From contig DFZJ01000024.1 of the NCBI GenBank assembly GCA_002382045.1, positions 889 to 6,793 on the forward strand: 5,905 nt of DNA, given 5' to 3'. The stretch comes from Syntrophaceae bacterium UBA4059 (GTDB taxonomy: Bacteria; Desulfobacterota; Syntrophia; Syntrophales; Smithellaceae). The notes beneath the pieces are model-generated. The model searched no databases. It was not told the origin of the DNA and saw only the letters and a program-made list of their open reading frames with translations. Position 1 is the stretch's first letter. Each line of letters starts with the position of its first letter. Positions 1 through 5,903 of the stretch are shown here, piece by piece. Both the position numbers and the translations under genes were made by a program.

Positions 1-437
<437 letters not shown>

Positions 438-447
438 TAATCCTGTA

Positions 448-467
448 AAGGAAGATTCCTCTTCCTT
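448..467 (-). other. GNRA-capped hairpin in the 16S leader
   Basis: A perfect 8-bp inverted repeat (448-455 with 460-467) encloses four bases. In the transcript the stem AAGGAAGA pairs with TCTTCCTT and the loop is GGAA, which fits the stable GNRA tetraloop class. It lies about 11 nt upstream of the predicted mature 16S 5' end. It could guide 5' processing or folding of the precursor; that role is inferred. There is no T-run after it, so it is not a typical terminator. Confidence 0.6.
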
Positions 468-531
468 ATTAAACTCGCTTGACATTTCAATAAATTAATA
501 GGACCCACAAATTCATTTTCCCACTATTCAA

Positions 532-544
532 TTTCCAAAGAGCC
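532..544 (-). promoter_or_regulatory. boxA-like rRNA antitermination site
   Basis: The minus strand reads GGCTCTTTGGAAA. The core GCTCTTT matches the known rrn boxA (TGCTCTTTAACAA in E. coli), where NusB and S10 (NusE) bind the nascent RNA and prevent premature Rho-dependent termination. It sits downstream of both predicted promoters and about 95 nt before the 16S gene, the usual place. The downstream half (GGAAA) departs from the E. coli form. No clear boxB hairpin was found next to it. Confidence 0.6.
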
Positions 545-563
545 TTCTTGAAACGAGCTGTGA

Positions 564-592
564 CATTTAAATCAAATTGATTTTCTTGTCAA
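564..592 (-). promoter_or_regulatory. rRNA operon promoter P2 (proximal)
   Basis: A perfect TTGACA -35 box is read on the minus strand at 592-587. The -10 is either TTAAAT after 16 bp (570-565) or TAAATG after 17 bp (569-564), both partial matches to TATAAT. An A-rich stretch lies just upstream (about 593-616), including a run of seven A, which could act as an UP element. Transcription would start near 557, giving a leader of about 120 nt that carries the boxA-like site. It is the second of two tandem promoters. Confidence 0.6.
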
Positions 593-719
593 GCTTAATT
601 TTCAATTTTTTTGTTTCGTCAGTAACCAGGAATCATCCGACAACTTCAAGTTACACCATCGGTTAACATGTTGAAAACTTCAACTACCTTCAAGTACATC
701 TCTGACGAACAGAAGTGAG

Positions 720-748
720 CTTCTACTCCCTAAGGTTAAAACTGTCAA
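720..748 (-). promoter_or_regulatory. rRNA operon promoter P1 (distal)
   Basis: The minus strand has TTGACA at 748-743, a 17-bp spacer, then TAGAAG at 725-720 as a 4/6 match to TATAAT. The predicted start is near 713, about 275 nt before the 16S gene. Directly upstream is a strongly AT-rich repeat that looks like an UP element. Tandem promoters with UP elements are typical of growth-rate-regulated rrn operons. The -35 is strong; the -10 is the weaker part of the call. Confidence 0.65.
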
Positions 749-780
749 GAAATAATTTTCATTATTTTGAAATTATTTTC
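749..780 (-). repeat. AT-rich UP-like element made of two 12-bp repeats
   Basis: The plus strand shows GAAATAATTTTC at 749-760 and GAAATTATTTTC at 769-780. The two differ at one base (11 of 12 identical) and are spaced 20 bp start to start, about two helical turns. The block abuts the P1 -35 box, covering roughly -36 to -67. That is where the C-terminal domains of the RNA polymerase alpha subunits contact A/T tracts in known rrn UP elements. Phasing on one DNA face fits two alpha contacts; this is inferred. Confidence 0.55.
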
Positions 781-847
781 CAGCATCTTATTATAATAGT
801 CAAAACATATGATTACATCATAACGATTCAGCAAAACAAATATGATT

Positions 848-1105
848 TACTGATCCAGCAGAAGGCAGCCTCGGCGTTTTCCCGAGCCTTGGCGACAACC
901 GCGTCCCCTTCAATACCGCCGGCAATGGCCTTGAGCTTGGGGATGGCAATCGACATGGACCACAGATGCATCCCGGCGCGCTGCCATTCGCATCGCCTGC
1001 CGCAAGGGCCGGGCGACCGCCAGAATATCGAGTATCTTCTTCTGGTCGCGCAGCGCAGCCAGATGCTGCGCGGTTCCATCCATTTTTTTCAACGGCGGAT
1101 TTCAT
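848..1105 (-). pseudogene. probable gene remnant, frame-broken, unknown identity
   Basis: This GC-rich island (60% GC counted over 901-960, 73% over 961-1020) sits against spacer of 23-27% GC (721-840). No single frame is convincing, but pieces of different minus-strand frames look coding. From about 1092 one frame gives MDGTAQHLAALRDQ then KKILDILAVARPLRQAM, with mostly G or C in third positions. From about 975 the neighbouring frame gives AIPKLKAIAGGIEGDAVV then AKARENAEAAF. Joining them needs one frameshift near 970-990. An ATG at 1105-1103 begins MKSAVEK in a third frame and would need a further shift at a run of seven A (about 1082-1088). The reading then runs into AT-rich DNA without a natural end. 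The pieces look helical and Ala/Lys-rich; I do not recognise the family. A sequencing error could mimic this, as could a chance high-GC segment. Confidence 0.4.
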
Positions 1106-1359
1106 GCCATAATTTCACCACTCATTTAAGTTATTTTTCAGGCGCTACCCTATCCCAGCACTTCATCAGTACACGGGCAATGGTTCCTGCCTGGTTCATC
1201 ATTTTTTTTTGCTGCTCAGCACAGTTAAAATAAAAAGTCATTACTTTAAGGATCAGATTTCCATTGACTCTTTTTTGATACTGCTTTAAGCCGCATCAGC
1301 AATAAAAATCGGCATCAATAAGCACCATATTTTTGATCAATAAGTCACGGAGGCCATGA
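1106..1359. other. spacer upstream of the GDPD-like gene
   Basis: Apart from the doubtful 36-residue frame, this stretch holds no gene. On the plus strand a weak -35-like TTGACT (1264-1269) has only a poor -10 after it, so no promoter is called with confidence. A 9-bp direct repeat ATCAATAAG occurs at 1314-1322 and 1336-1344, with a related copy near 1295. TTGATCAA at 1334-1341 is a short perfect palindrome. The ribosome binding site GGAGG (1349-1353) of the next gene ends the spacer. No rRNA-type or intrinsic terminator was seen. Confidence 0.5.
1131..1241 (-). CDS. possible 36-residue ORF or C-terminal fragment of a broken gene
   Basis: A short minus-strand reading frame gives MTFYFNCAEQQ, continues through KKMMNQAGTIARVLMKCW and ends in DRVAPEK with TAA at 1133-1131. 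The frame is open upstream to a TGA near 1297. The latter half reads like a helical protein end, but there is no good ribosome binding site before the ATG at 1241. It lies directly upstream of the broken GC-rich island in the same direction, so it may be part of the same decayed locus. I do not recognise it, and it could be chance. Confidence 0.15.
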   Translation of the reverse strand: MTFYFNCAEQQKKMMNQAGTIARVLMKCWDRVAPEK

Positions 1360-2301
1360 ATGAAACTTTTCAAGCATTTTGTCAGTCAGTCGGGCGGGCT
1401 CATTATCCTGACACTCCTGATCGTCTTTTCCATCAATACAGATGGCAATGCCTTCAATTTTCCGGCGGCCGGATGGCATCGGGGTGACGCGGCCACAGCC
1501 CAGGAAAACTCCCGCGCTGCTCTGGCTAAAGCGCTCGATTCCGTCAATCCGAATATCGAACTGGACATTATTGACTTTGTCGATTCAAAAGGCAACCGGA
1601 TCGGCCTGGTTTCGCATGATTATTTAATGAAGAGAGCTACCGGCCTTGACGGCGCGTTCAGCGAAAAATACAATGACGTATCCCAACTGCCGCAAAATGC
1701 CGCCAATCCTGACTTAAAACCGGAACCGTTTATGACGGTTGTGGAGTTATTCGAACTCATCAAGGAAAGAAAAGACCGGGGCGTCACGCCGACCGTGTCG
1801 CTGGATATGAAAGACGAAAGCAAGAACGCCGAGGCCTTCGCCGGGTGGATAGGCGCCATGATCAAACAATATGGGTTTCAGGATCATGTTTTTGCCTCTT
1901 CCTTTTTCTTAAACAATGTCGCGCCGCTCAAAGCAGCCTGTCCGGAATGCCTGGTAGGCGGACTGGTTTTCAATGATCACTATGCGCTGAAATTCCTCGA
2001 TTACCATTATTCTTCTCTGGACATCACCACATTCGGCAAACTTACATTCTTCCTCGGTTTCCTGGGCAAGGAAGAATTTCCTCATGATTTCGTATTAATT
2101 CAGGACGACATCTTCTTTGAACAGCCCGACCTGGTTGATTACTGGAAAAATACACGCAAAGTGAAATTCGTCGGCGTCTTTGTTTACGATAAGAAGCGCT
2201 CTTATGATATTGCACAATGGAATCTTTTAAAAAAAGTGGATTGGATTGAACTGGATCCGCCGCAGATGAATCAGTATCTTCAGATGAAGGCTAAAAAATA
2301 G
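1360..2301 (+). CDS. exported glycerophosphodiester phosphodiesterase-family protein
   Basis: A 313-residue protein of the GDPD family (TIM-barrel enzymes that hydrolyse glycerophosphodiesters to glycerol-3-phosphate and an alcohol, usually Ca2+-dependent). Visible hallmarks in order are H40-R41-G42, E49-N50, the metal-binding pair E67/D69 in IELDII, H86-D87, and D149-x-K151 in SLDMKD, where the family usually has E-x-K. The C-terminal WIELDPP (295-301) fits the last barrel strand. Residues about 12-26 are strongly hydrophobic after a basic N-terminus, so it is a signal peptide (possible cleavage after GNA, residue 31) or membrane anchor; action in the periplasm is inferred. C194 and C197 form a CPEC pair, which might make a disulfide. 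The start at 1360 has GGAGG 6 nt upstream; an ATG at 1356 is in another frame. It diverges from the rRNA operon and reads toward rpmH, 108 bp away. The true substrate is unknown; some family members act on other phosphodiesters, including sphingomyelinase-type lipids. Confidence 0.8.
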   Translation: MKLFKHFVSQSGGLIILTLLIVFSINTDGNAFNFPAAGWHRGDAATAQENSRAALAKALDSVNPNIELDIIDFVDSKGNRIGLVSHDYLMKRATGLDGAFSEKYNDVSQLPQNAANPDLKPEPFMTVVELFELIKERKDRGVTPTVSLDMKDESKNAEAFAGWIGAMIKQYGFQDHVFASSFFLNNVAPLKAACPECLVGGLVFNDHYALKFLDYHYSSLDITTFGKLTFFLGFLGKEEFPHDFVLIQDDIFFEQPDLVDYWKNTRKVKFVGVFVYDKKRSYDIAQWNLLKKVDWIELDPPQMNQYLQMKAKK

Positions 2302-2330
2302 CTTTTAAATTTCTGATCATCTATCATGAG

Positions 2331-2348
2331 CCAATTTCGCCAATTTCG
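2331..2348 (+). repeat. tandem 9-bp repeat next to the rpmH promoter
   Basis: CCAATTTCG occurs twice head to tail and is followed by CC, ending 2 bp before the TTGACA box. It might be a protein-binding site or a slippage product; nothing else supports a function. Confidence 0.4.
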
Positions 2349-2350
2349 CC

Positions 2351-2379
2351 TTGACAAACTCAGATGACTATGGTTTACG
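2351..2379 (+). promoter_or_regulatory. probable sigma70-type promoter of the rpmH operon
   Basis: A perfect TTGACA (2351-2356) is followed, after 17 bp, by TTTACG (2374-2379), a weak -10. TGG directly before the -10 supplies the extended -10 TGn element, which can make up for a poor hexamer. Transcription would start near 2386, about 24 nt before the rpmH start codon. It lies in the only sizeable gap (108 bp) ahead of the operon. No convincing terminator for the upstream gene is seen in this gap. Confidence 0.5.
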
Positions 2380-2409
2380 CATTGCCTTATTACTTTTAGG
2401 GGTTTAAAC

Positions 2410-2547
2410 ATGAAAAAGACTTTAACGAACAAATCAAATACCAAGAGAAAAAAATCGCACGGATTTCTTGTCCGCATGGCATCCAAAACCGGCAGGCAGG
2501 TATTAAGCCGCCGAAGAGCCAAAGGCAGAAAGAGTTTAACCGTATAA
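2410..2547 (+). CDS. rpmH: 50S ribosomal protein L34
   Basis: A 45-residue, very basic protein of the large ribosomal subunit. The signature KSHGFLVRMASKTGRQVL (15-32) and then SRRRAKGR-KSLTV matches the L34 family closely (THGFRARM...RRRAKGRKRLTV in E. coli). Length is normal (44-46 residues). AGGGG at 2398-2402 stands 7 nt before the ATG. The N-terminal motif, usually RTYQPS, is here KTLTNKSN, one residue longer and without the proline; that is atypical. It is the first gene of the operon, 39 bp ahead of rnpA, the most conserved pairing in bacteria. The frame is too short for many ORF callers and is easily missed. Confidence 0.96.
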   Translation: MKKTLTNKSNTKRKKSHGFLVRMASKTGRQVLSRRRAKGRKSLTV

Positions 2548-2586
2548 TTTCGTGACTTTATCTTTTTACAGGAAGGGTGGGTTGCT

Positions 2587-2943
2587 ATGCTGTGCATGAA
2601 GGCACAATCTTTCCGAAGGTCAGAAAAAGTCACCAACAAAAGCAGGTATCGGATTATTTACGATCAGGGGGTCTGGAGAAGTTCACGATTCTTTACCATG
2701 ATAACATGCGGCAACTCGAATGGAGTCAAACGCCTGGGAATCACCGTTACAAAAAAAACAGGCAACGCCGTTTTTCGCAATCGAATGAAACGGCTGATTC
2801 GGGAATTCTTCCGCCGCAACAAAGACTTGTTTCCAGCGGAACATGACGTTGTGGTCATGGCCAAAAAAAACATGCCGCCTCTTACCTATCAGGAAACAGA
2901 GAGAGAATTGACCGAACTCTTCACACGGAAGGCCGGCAGATAA
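2587..2943 (+). CDS. rnpA: ribonuclease P protein component
   Basis: A 118-residue basic protein that binds the RNase P RNA and helps it cleave the 5' leader from precursor tRNAs. The RNR motif region is clear: KKTGNAVFRNRMKRLIRE at 56-73, with GNAVxRNRxKRxxRE as the family signature. The N-terminal part (SFRRSEKVTNKSRYRIIYDQG, 8-28) fits the usual F-R-K-S-E start that leads into the aromatic tRNA-leader-binding cleft. Length is typical (110-125). The start at 2587 follows a purine-rich GGAAGGG (2571-2577); an alternative ATG at 2596 would remove three residues. It lies 39 bp after rpmH and 2 bp before yidD. Confidence 0.96.
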   Translation: MLCMKAQSFRRSEKVTNKSRYRIIYDQGVWRSSRFFTMITCGNSNGVKRLGITVTKKTGNAVFRNRMKRLIREFFRRNKDLFPAEHDVVVMAKKNMPPLTYQETERELTELFTRKAGR

Positions 2944-2945
2944 AA

Positions 2946-3173
2946 ATGCTCAGAAAAACATTGGCAAACTTCTTTATTTTCATCATTCGTTTATACCAAG
3001 CCTGTATTTCACCATTCTTTTTTGCGCCATCTTGCCGTTTTCACCCGTCCTGTTCGCAATATGCCATTGACGCGATCAAATTACACGGACCGGTGAAAGG
3101 GGCCTTTCTGGGGACGAAAAGAATTCTGCGCTGCAATCCCCTGCATCCCGGCGGTTACGATCCCGTCAAGTAA
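2946..3173 (+). CDS. yidD: membrane protein insertion efficiency factor YidD
   Basis: A 75-residue protein of the YidD family, a peripheral inner-membrane protein that aids YidC-dependent insertion. The hallmarks are all present: ISPFF followed by CRFHPSCSQYA (30-40), the G-x-x-x-G segment (48-56), KRILRCNP (58-65) and the ending HPGGYDPVK. Cysteines are at 20, 30, 36 and 63. The N-terminal 18 residues are hydrophobic with basic residues, consistent with an amphipathic membrane-binding helix. Only two bases separate it from the rnpA stop. The nearest Shine-Dalgarno-like GGAAGG (2927-2932) is 13 nt away, so translation is probably coupled to rnpA. Length is normal for the family (70-90). Confidence 0.96.
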   Translation: MLRKTLANFFIFIIRLYQACISPFFFAPSCRFHPSCSQYAIDAIKLHGPVKGAFLGTKRILRCNPLHPGGYDPVK

Positions 3174-3196
3174 ACAATGAAATTGGAGGTACAAAA

Positions 3197-4888
3197 ATGG
3201 ACAAAAGGACCCTTCTAGCCATCGTTTTGTCGCTGGCCGTTCTTTTAGGTTATCAATTATTTATTGTTAAGCCGCCCGTTCCTAAAAATACCGCGGCGCC
3301 GCAACAGTCTGCTGATCAAATTCAGAAGGACAAGGCCGCAGCACCGATGTCCGCCAAAACGGCAATAACCGCCCAGACCAAACCCGCCGCCCGAACAGCG
3401 GCGGTCAGACCGGAAGCGCCGGCCCGCGACATCAAAGTGGAAACACCCCATTATACAGCCGTTTTTTCAACGCGAGGCGCTGCCCTGAAATCCCTGAAGC
3501 TCAAAAAATATTATCAGGATTGCTACGAGTGCACCGATGATATCTGGCCGCGCGTCAAAGGAATTTTTACAGGAACAAAAAATACTGCCAAGCCCAAAAC
3601 AAAGGATTTCGTTGAACTGGTCGATGTTCGCGACGGCATGCCCTATCCGCTGGCCGTGACCTTTCCGGACTCCAGCGCTGATGTTCCCCCGGATGCGGTT
3701 TTTGATACAACCGCAGGCAAACTGGATTTGATGAATACCCAAGATAAGCAGCAGCTTGTTTTCTCGAAATCTTATGACAACATCAAAGTAGAAAAGGTTT
3801 TCACCATTGATCCGGCAGGTTATGTGATTGGTCTGGAAGTCAAAGTTCATAATCTGACGGGGTCGCCCATCACGCAAATTCCCAGAATTAACTGGTACCA
3901 GTATGTCGATCCCAGGAAAATTGATGACGATTACGGGCACGAAGGTCCCGCCGTCTCGGTCGGGGGCAGCATTGAAAGGCAGGAAGTCAAGAAGCTCGAA
4001 AGCGAAAGCATTCTGGGGCCCAACGTGTTATGGGGCGCGTTTGAAAGCAAATACTTTATCGCTTCATTTATACCGGAAAAACCATCCGTGACCAGCGTCG
4101 CCATGACCCGTGATGCAAACAATATGGTTGCTGTTGGAATGAAGGGCGGCAAGGAACTCATTCCCGGCGGACAAAACAGTGTTTTCTCGTACTCGCTTTA
4201 TCTGGGTCCCAAACAATATGATATTCTGAAAACACTGGGTGTCGGCCTGGAAAGCGCCATTGATTTCGGATGGTTCAAATGGCTGGCCATTCCTTCTTTG
4301 TATGTCCTCAACTTCCTGTATGGTTTTGTCCTGAACTTCGGCATAGCGATCATTATTTTGACCACGATCATTAAAATCATCTTCTGGCCGCTCGGAAACT
4401 TAAGCTATAAATCCATGAACGAGATGAAGAAGCTTCAGCCGAAGATTGAAGCGCTGAAGGAAAAATACAAAAACGACCAGTCTAAAATCGGACAGGAAAC
4501 GATGGCGCTTTATCGCGAGCATAAAGTTAATCCATTTTCCGGCTGCCTGCCGATGCTGATCCAGATTCCCGTGTTTTTCGGCCTGTATAAGGCGCTGATG
4601 TATTCCATCGAGCTTCGTCATTCGCCGCTGTTTTTCTGGATACAGGATTTGTCGGCTAAAGACCCCTATTACATTACCCCGATCATCATGGGCGCGACGC
4701 AATTCATTACCCAGAAGATGACGCCCGCCATGGGCGACCCGATGCAGCAGAAAATCATGCTGTTCATGCCGGTCATCTTTACATTTTTCTTTTTAAATTT
4801 CCCGTCGGGACTGGTCATTTACTGGCTGTGGAACAATATTTTACAAATCGGTCAGCAATACTACATCAACAAAAAGCTGGCGACATGA
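3197..4888 (+). CDS. yidC: membrane protein insertase YidC
   Basis: A 563-residue inner-membrane insertase of the YidC/Oxa1/Alb3 family, which inserts and folds membrane proteins alone or with SecYEG. Order of parts: an N-terminal membrane helix (about 5-24), a low-complexity Ala/Pro/Lys linker (about 30-78), the large periplasmic beta domain of Gram-negative YidC (about 80-340), then the conserved five-helix core (about 360-560). The core motifs are plain: LQPKIEALKEKY (413-424), the cytoplasmic hairpin to KVNPFSGCLPMLIQIPVF (443-460), DLSAKDPYYITPIIMGATQF (484-503), DPMQQKIMLFMPVIF (514-528) and FPSGLVIYW (535-543). By alignment from memory to E. coli, K393 takes the place of the key groove arginine R366. 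GGAGG (3185-3189) is 7 nt before the start. The large periplasmic domain marks a diderm host. It follows yidD by 23 bp. Confidence 0.98.
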   Translation: MDKRTLLAIVLSLAVLLGYQLFIVKPPVPKNTAAPQQSADQIQKDKAAAPMSAKTAITAQTKPAARTAAVRPEAPARDIKVETPHYTAVFSTRGAALKSLKLKKYYQDCYECTDDIWPRVKGIFTGTKNTAKPKTKDFVELVDVRDGMPYPLAVTFPDSSADVPPDAVFDTTAGKLDLMNTQDKQQLVFSKSYDNIKVEKVFTIDPAGYVIGLEVKVHNLTGSPITQIPRINWYQYVDPRKIDDDYGHEGPAVSVGGSIERQEVKKLESESILGPNVLWGAFESKYFIASFIPEKPSVTSVAMTRDANNMVAVGMKGGKELIPGGQNSVFSYSLYLGPKQYDILKTLGVGLESAIDFGWFKWLAIPSLYVLNFLYGFVLNFGIAIIILTTIIKIIFWPLGNLSYKSMNEMKKLQPKIEALKEKYKNDQSKIGQETMALYREHKVNPFSGCLPMLIQIPVFFGLYKALMYSIELRHSPLFFWIQDLSAKDPYYITPIIMGATQFITQKMTPAMGDPMQQKIMLFMPVIFTFFFLNFPSGLVIYWLWNNILQIGQQYYINKKLAT

Positions 4889-4900
4889 TACCCAACGTAT

Positions 4901-4904
4901 GGAG
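4901..4904 (+). promoter_or_regulatory. ribosome binding site that decides the jag start
   Basis: GGAG stands 6 nt before the ATG at 4911. The upstream in-frame ATG at 4899 overlaps this motif and has no purine-rich sequence of its own within reach. Initiation at 4911 is therefore preferred, shortening the protein by four residues. Confidence 0.6.
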
Positions 4905-4910
4905 TCGAAC

Positions 4911-5903
4911 ATGAGTTCAAAAACATTAGAGATAGAAGAAAAAACGATTGACGGCGCTATTGAAAAAGCCTGCCGTGATTTCGGCGTGCCCCGGGAAAAA
5001 TTAAATATTGAGATTATTTCCGAAGGCTCCGGGGGGTTTTTAGGCCTGATGGCCAAGAAAGCCAAAATACGGGCATCCCTGCTGTCGTTCGATATGGACT
5101 TTTCCTTAAGCGACAGCCATTGGCCCGTCAAACGGGAAGAACAAGCCGATTTCAGCCCTGAAAAAAAGTTGGATATCAAGCCGGCCGCGCAGCGGGAAAC
5201 AAAACGCGATAAGAAGATTGAAAACAAACAGGAGACAAAGCCTGAAGCCAGACAAAAAGCTGAGCGCCGGACGGCAAGGCCCGCGCCTAAAACCCTTAGA
5301 CCGGACGTTGCCCGGCCAATGCCTGCCGCGATAACACCGGCTGATCCTGCCTCCGGCGCTGAAAAATCTCCGGCGCTGACGCTTCCCGTTGTTGTGGCGG
5401 CGCCCGCAACCACACCCGCTGCCCTGAAAGCGCAAGACCTGCTGGCCGGCATGTTAAGTAAAATGACTTTTGAATGCCAGGTAACCGCCACGGAAACGGA
5501 TGACACGGTTATCCTCAGCATCGCGGGCGACGACAGCGGTCTTTTGATCGGCCGGCGCGGGCAGAATCTGGACGCGCTTCAGTACCTGTTAAACAAGGCC
5601 ATCAATAAATCAGACGCTGATCGCAAGATGATTGTGGTGGACTCGGAAGAATACCGCAAAAGAAGAGAAGAATCCCTGCTCGACATGGCGGAGCGCATTC
5701 GGGAAAAAGTCAAAAAAACACAGAAGCCTCTGTCGCTTTCCCATATGAACGCTCATGACCGTCGCATCATTCATCTGGCGTTACAGGAAGACGCGGCGCT
5801 GGTTACCAAGAGCCGCGGTGAGGGCGAGTATCGAAAGGTCATCGTTCTGCCGGCCAGAAAAAGCAGCGCAGGGGGACATCCGAAAACGAGGAACAAGCAA
5901 TAG
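4911..5903 (+). CDS. jag: Jag/KhpB RNA-binding protein (Jag_N, KH, R3H)
   Basis: A 330-residue (from 4911) cytoplasmic RNA-binding protein encoded next to yidC in many bacteria; in Firmicutes the homologue KhpB/EloR works with KhpA and affects cell elongation and division. Order of parts: Jag_N domain (about 2-56) with its SGGFLGLMAKKAKI end; a long charged then Pro/Ala-rich linker (about 72-172) of low complexity; a KH domain with the nucleic-acid-binding loop G-R-R-G (214-217) in LLIGRRGQNLDALQYL; and an R3H domain with R284-x-x-x-H288 in DRRIIHLAL, ending SRGEGEYRKVIVLP. The basic tail after that is probably disordered. The linker makes it longer than compact homologues of about 200 residues. 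The gap from the yidC stop is 22 bp. An alternative start is ATG 4899 (334 residues). The TAG stop ends two bases before the window edge. Confidence 0.95.
   Translation: MSSKTLEIEEKTIDGAIEKACRDFGVPREKLNIEIISEGSGGFLGLMAKKAKIRASLLSFDMDFSLSDSHWPVKREEQADFSPEKKLDIKPAAQRETKRDKKIENKQETKPEARQKAERRTARPAPKTLRPDVARPMPAAITPADPASGAEKSPALTLPVVVAAPATTPAALKAQDLLAGMLSKMTFECQVTATETDDTVILSIAGDDSGLLIGRRGQNLDALQYLLNKAINKSDADRKMIVVDSEEYRKRREESLLDMAERIREKVKKTQKPLSLSHMNAHDRRIIHLALQEDAALVTKSRGEGEYRKVIVLPARKSSAGGHPKTRNKQ

Noticed and set aside
790..795. Perfect TATAAT on the minus strand upstream of P1
   Set aside because: No acceptable -35 is found 16-18 bp upstream (ATGTAA or similar) and no extended -10. In such AT-rich DNA a chance match is likely, though a third weak rrn promoter cannot be excluded.
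715..1233. 172-residue plus-strand open frame across the rRNA promoter and the GC-rich island
   Set aside because: It crosses the P1 promoter and AT-rich spacer, has no ribosome binding site, and its GC-rich part is antisense to the better coding-like minus-strand pieces. The sequence is not protein-like at either end.
2302..2340. Possible terminator after the GDPD-like gene
   Set aside because: Only a 4-bp TGAT/ATCA stem and no following T-run; too weak to call.
2280..2639. 119-residue minus-strand frame opposite rpmH
   Set aside because: It is the shadow of rpmH and the promoter gap; the plus strand carries a clear L34 gene there.
4841..5521. 226-residue minus-strand frame opposite jag
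   Set aside because: It is antisense to the Jag linker, where biased Ala/Pro/Lys codons leave the opposite strand open; the Ser/Ala/Gly-rich product has no recognisable motif.
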